15,252 nt of DNA, from the NCBI GenBank assembly GCA_030054245.1, contig JASGCH010000011.1:1-15252 (forward strand). Direction: 5' to 3'. Both the position numbers and the translations under genes were made by a program. Every line of letters starts with the position of its first letter. The first letter of the stretch is position 1. The notes beneath the pieces were generated by a model, which made no database searches, was not told where the DNA came from, and saw only the letters and a list, made by a program, of their open reading frames with translations. Of this stretch, positions 13,662-15,252 are shown piece by piece. This stretch comes from Gammaproteobacteria bacterium. GTDB taxonomy: Bacteria > Pseudomonadota > Gammaproteobacteria > Burkholderiales > Burkholderiaceae_C.

Positions 13662-14060
13662 ATGCGTAGAAAATTATTACACCAAATCAATATGGTACCC
13701 TTCATTGACATCATGTTGGTATTATTGGTGGTTTTTATGGTTACGGCAACTTTAGTTCCAACTTCGGTACTTGAACTACCTAGTATAGGTGAGGCCGCAC
13801 TTCCTAAACCGAGTACCATCCATATTGACATATTAAACCCTCAAGCCATTGTTTTGCGTACAGAGCACCAAGACCCAGTCACCCTATCTTTAACCCAATT
13901 AACCTCTAAAGTTCAGGAATTATTAGCCCTTAATCGGCAAACTCCAGTGGTTATTTCGGCATCCAAAGACCTAGCTTATGATCAGGTCATGCAAGTCATG
14001 GATTTGCTACAATCCGCTGGCGTCGAGCAATTGGGGTTAGCGGTTAAAGTGGCGCGCTAA
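13662..14060 (+). CDS. tolR: Tol-Pal system protein TolR (ExbD/TolR family)
   Basis: TolR is the single-helix partner of TolQ; its membrane aspartate takes part in proton flow and its periplasmic domain contacts TolA and peptidoglycan. The 132-residue product starts MRRKLLHQINMVPFIDIMLV, with the conserved aspartate at D16 and one helix at about 11-30. The periplasmic domain ends TPVVISASKDLAYDQVMQVM and AGVEQLGLAVKV, typical of ExbD/TolR. The cytoplasmic N-terminus before NMVPFID is about 9 residues, shorter than the usual ~17 or more, and an in-frame TGA about five codons upstream prevents extension. The cargo genes end just upstream, so the insertion may have trimmed the gene's start. No Shine-Dalgarno is seen. 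Confidence 0.92.
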   Translation: MRRKLLHQINMVPFIDIMLVLLVVFMVTATLVPTSVLELPSIGEAALPKPSTIHIDILNPQAIVLRTEHQDPVTLSLTQLTSKVQELLALNRQTPVVISASKDLAYDQVMQVMDLLQSAGVEQLGLAVKVAR

Positions 14061-14098
14061 GCATAAGACTCGGACCTTGCGGCCATCGGGTTCATAGA

Positions 14099-14336
14099 AA
14101 GACTGTTGCACCCTCGGCTGGTACCGCTCGGTGAGCTGTCATCATGACCAGTCTAGAGCGAACGCCCCCAGCGGAATTTACTGGGATGATCATTCGCGGG
14201 TGAGCGCTCCTGATCTCGCATATTGAGTATATGCGAGATCAGGAGCGGAAGCGCAATGGATAGCGCAACGAACTTAAGCACCTACATAACGCCGTAATTT
14301 GGCAACCGCGGCACCAGCCGAGGGTGCATCAGTCTT
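14099..14336. repeat. Dispersed palindromic repeat, longest form (copy I)
   Basis: This 238-bp MITE-like element lies between tolR and tolA. The left arm (14099-14127, starting AAGACTGTTGCACCCTCGG) and right arm (14308-14336, ending CGAGGGTGCATCAGTCTT) are inverted repeats matching at 27 of 29 positions. Modules in order are GCTCGGTGAGCTGTCA, GCGGAATTTACTGGGATGAT, a central perfect hairpin (14205-14247), ACATAACGCCGTAATTTGGC, then the right arm. There is no ORF of note inside, so any movement would need a transposase supplied in trans. Together with shorter copies elsewhere it defines a modular repeat family. It does not match the Neisseria Correia ends or uptake sequences as I know them. Confidence 0.88.
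14205..14247. repeat. 19-bp perfect hairpin inside the long repeat copy
   Basis: CGCTCCTGATCTCGCATAT (14205-14223) is the exact reverse complement of the segment at 14229-14247, with a TGAGT loop. The right half (ATTGAGTATATGCG plus GGAGCG) also occurs in the copy at 9777-9883, where the left half is deleted. It sits between tolR and tolA, so it would form a very stable structure in their joint transcript. No T-run follows, so it is not a classic terminator. Confidence 0.85.
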
Positions 14337-14401
14337 CTTTCATGATGACAGCTCGTGTATTGACGAACCCATTCAGGGTAGCATCTTTTTGAACCTTCAT
14401 C

Positions 14402-15250
14402 ATGTTTGACCGTTTTTCGTTAAAGACTGAATTTTTATGGGTAAGTTTAGTACATGTATCCTTGGTCTTAGGACTATGGTGGGTTTTTGAGAGTAAACCT
14501 AGCCACCCCAAAACCGAAAAACCCTTACAAGCCTATATTTGGCGTCCCCTAGCCAGTGAGAACACCCAGCCATTATCTCCCAAGTCACCTCCCAAGCCCA
14601 GTCCAGAAAGTTCCCTCAAAAATCCACCCTCTAAACCAGCCCCTAGCCCTAAAATCAAGCCAAACACCCTACCCATTAAGCCACTCGCACCAGCTCCCAA
14701 GCTCCCCAAAACTTCAGATAAACCACCCAACTTGAAGCCACGGCCTCCGGACAATGCTAAACCTATAGAAAAGGCTAAACCTCCCGAAAAGGCTAAGCCT
14801 ACGGAAAACGCTAAACCTACGGAAAAGGCTAAACCTGCGGAAAAGGCTAAACCTCCCGAAAAGACTAAGCCTCCCGAAAACGCTAAGCCTACGGAAAATG
14901 CCAATGATGAATTACAAAGAGCACAAAATTTGGCCCGATTAAAAGGTTTAGCTACGCCAACCCCTCCTCCGTTGACCTCGATTTCTTCAGACTATCACTA
15001 TAAAATTCAAGAACAAATACAACCCCATATTGTTTGGTGGCAAAATCCTGACCCGATGACCGAAGTGGTTGTTCAGGTTACTTTGGACCCAGGTGGTAAA
15101 ATTCTAACCATCAAAGTCGTAAGCATTAAAGGAGACCCCCATTATAAAGACGCGGTGGTTCGTGCCTTAGAAAAGGCTGGGTGGTTACCCAAAGATAAAA
15201 GCGGAGCTGTACCACCGATTCTGAGTATCCGGTTTTCTCCGTTAAAATGA
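14402..15250 (+). CDS. tolA: TolA/TonB-type periplasm-spanning protein TolA
   Basis: TolA links the TolQR motor in the inner membrane to TolB-Pal at the outer membrane. The 282-residue product has a cytoplasmic tip, a membrane helix at about 11-29 (FLWVSLVHVSLVLGLWWVF), a long Pro/Lys-rich spacer (about 31-165) and a compact C-terminal TolA/TonB domain (about 188-282: YHYKIQEQIQPHIVW, VVQVTLDPGGKI, KDAVVRALEKAGWLP). The spacer includes eight exact 6-residue repeats of KPxE(K/N)A type. The spacer is Pro-rich, more like TonB than the helical spacer of E. coli TolA, but tolQ and tolR context favours TolA. The stop TGA overlaps a downstream ATG (ATGA). A long repeat separates it from tolR. There is no Shine-Dalgarno. 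Confidence 0.9.
   Translation: MFDRFSLKTEFLWVSLVHVSLVLGLWWVFESKPSHPKTEKPLQAYIWRPLASENTQPLSPKSPPKPSPESSLKNPPSKPAPSPKIKPNTLPIKPLAPAPKLPKTSDKPPNLKPRPPDNAKPIEKAKPPEKAKPTENAKPTEKAKPAEKAKPPEKTKPPENAKPTENANDELQRAQNLARLKGLATPTPPPLTSISSDYHYKIQEQIQPHIVWWQNPDPMTEVVVQVTLDPGGKILTIKVVSIKGDPHYKDAVVRALEKAGWLPKDKSGAVPPILSIRFSPLK
14759..14902 (+). repeat. Tandem 18-bp repeat (8 units) in the tolA spacer
   Basis: Eight consecutive 18-nt units of the form AARCCTNNNGAAAASGCT encode KPIEKA, KPPEKA, KPTENA, KPTEKA, KPAEKA, KPPEKT, KPPENA and KPTENA. A decayed unit (RPPDNA) precedes them at 14741-14758. The variable third codon and in-frame length mean copy-number change would alter spacer length without breaking the gene. 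Confidence 0.9.
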
Positions 15251-15252
15251 CC
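15247..15252 (+). CDS. tolB: Probable start of tolB, cut by the window edge
   Basis: An ATG at 15247-15249 overlaps the tolA stop as ATGA and is followed by ACC at the window end. tolB normally follows tolA, and the four-base overlap is a common coupling arrangement. Only two codons are visible, so the call rests on gene order alone. Confidence 0.35.

Noticed and set aside
2976..14336. Idea that the repeats are a CRISPR array or DNA uptake sequences
   Set aside because: Copies are dispersed, unequal in length and without regular spacers, and they do not contain the Neisseria uptake core GCCGTCTGAA.
14533..14904. 123-codon minus-strand frame rich in FSxGLA repeats
   Set aside because: It is the antisense shadow of the tandem repeat in tolA and has no leader or family match.

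Overview
The window looks like a chromosomal segment of a moderately low-GC proteobacterium, most probably a betaproteobacterium. The hemF-nadD-rsfS order, the MnmA sequence and a glutaryl-CoA-dehydrogenase-type enzyme fit Burkholderiales best. AroE is less typical, so I hold this placement at moderate confidence. Nearly all recognisable genes are housekeeping genes. Apart from one 39-codon ORF, almost no start codon has a Shine-Dalgarno-like sequence in front of it.

Layout. On the minus strand (1-1742) run lpxC (lipid A synthesis), an easily missed 59-residue two-helix membrane protein, and ruvC (Holliday junction resolvase); the last two overlap as TAATG. A gene may begin at 39 and run off the left edge. 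The plus strand then carries hemF (heme), nadD (NAD), rsfS (ribosome silencing), an acyl-CoA/glutaryl-CoA dehydrogenase, mnmA (tRNA 2-thiolation), a PhoD-type phosphatase and aroE (shikimate). Next comes a split Tol-Pal locus: tolQ, then an insert of about 3.9 kb, then tolR, a repeat, and tolA. The final bases probably contain the tolB start, overlapping tolA as ATGA.

The insert between tolQ and tolR holds an AT-rich DUF2130 gene (coiled coil plus PD-(D/E)XK-like nuclease core) and a secreted-type RTX protein. The RTX protein's N-terminal region looks like a metzincin metalloprotease whose HExxHxxGxxH site reads QQLGKMLGVGH, so it is probably catalytically dead. tolQ, tolR and tolA normally sit together and their products work as one envelope-energising complex, so this arrangement suggests accessory cargo landed inside the operon.

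The most unusual DNA-level signal is a family of dispersed, non-coding palindromic repeats. They are MITE- or Correia-like, with terminal inverted arms of up to 29 bp beginning AAGACTGTTGCACC. Copies or fragments occupy nearly every intergenic gap: upstream of lpxC and of hemF, before nadD, gcdH and tolQ, twice between tolQ and the RTX gene, before tolR and before tolA. Full copies are modular, the arms co-vary between copies, and some can fold into alternative nested hairpins. I do not recognise this family.
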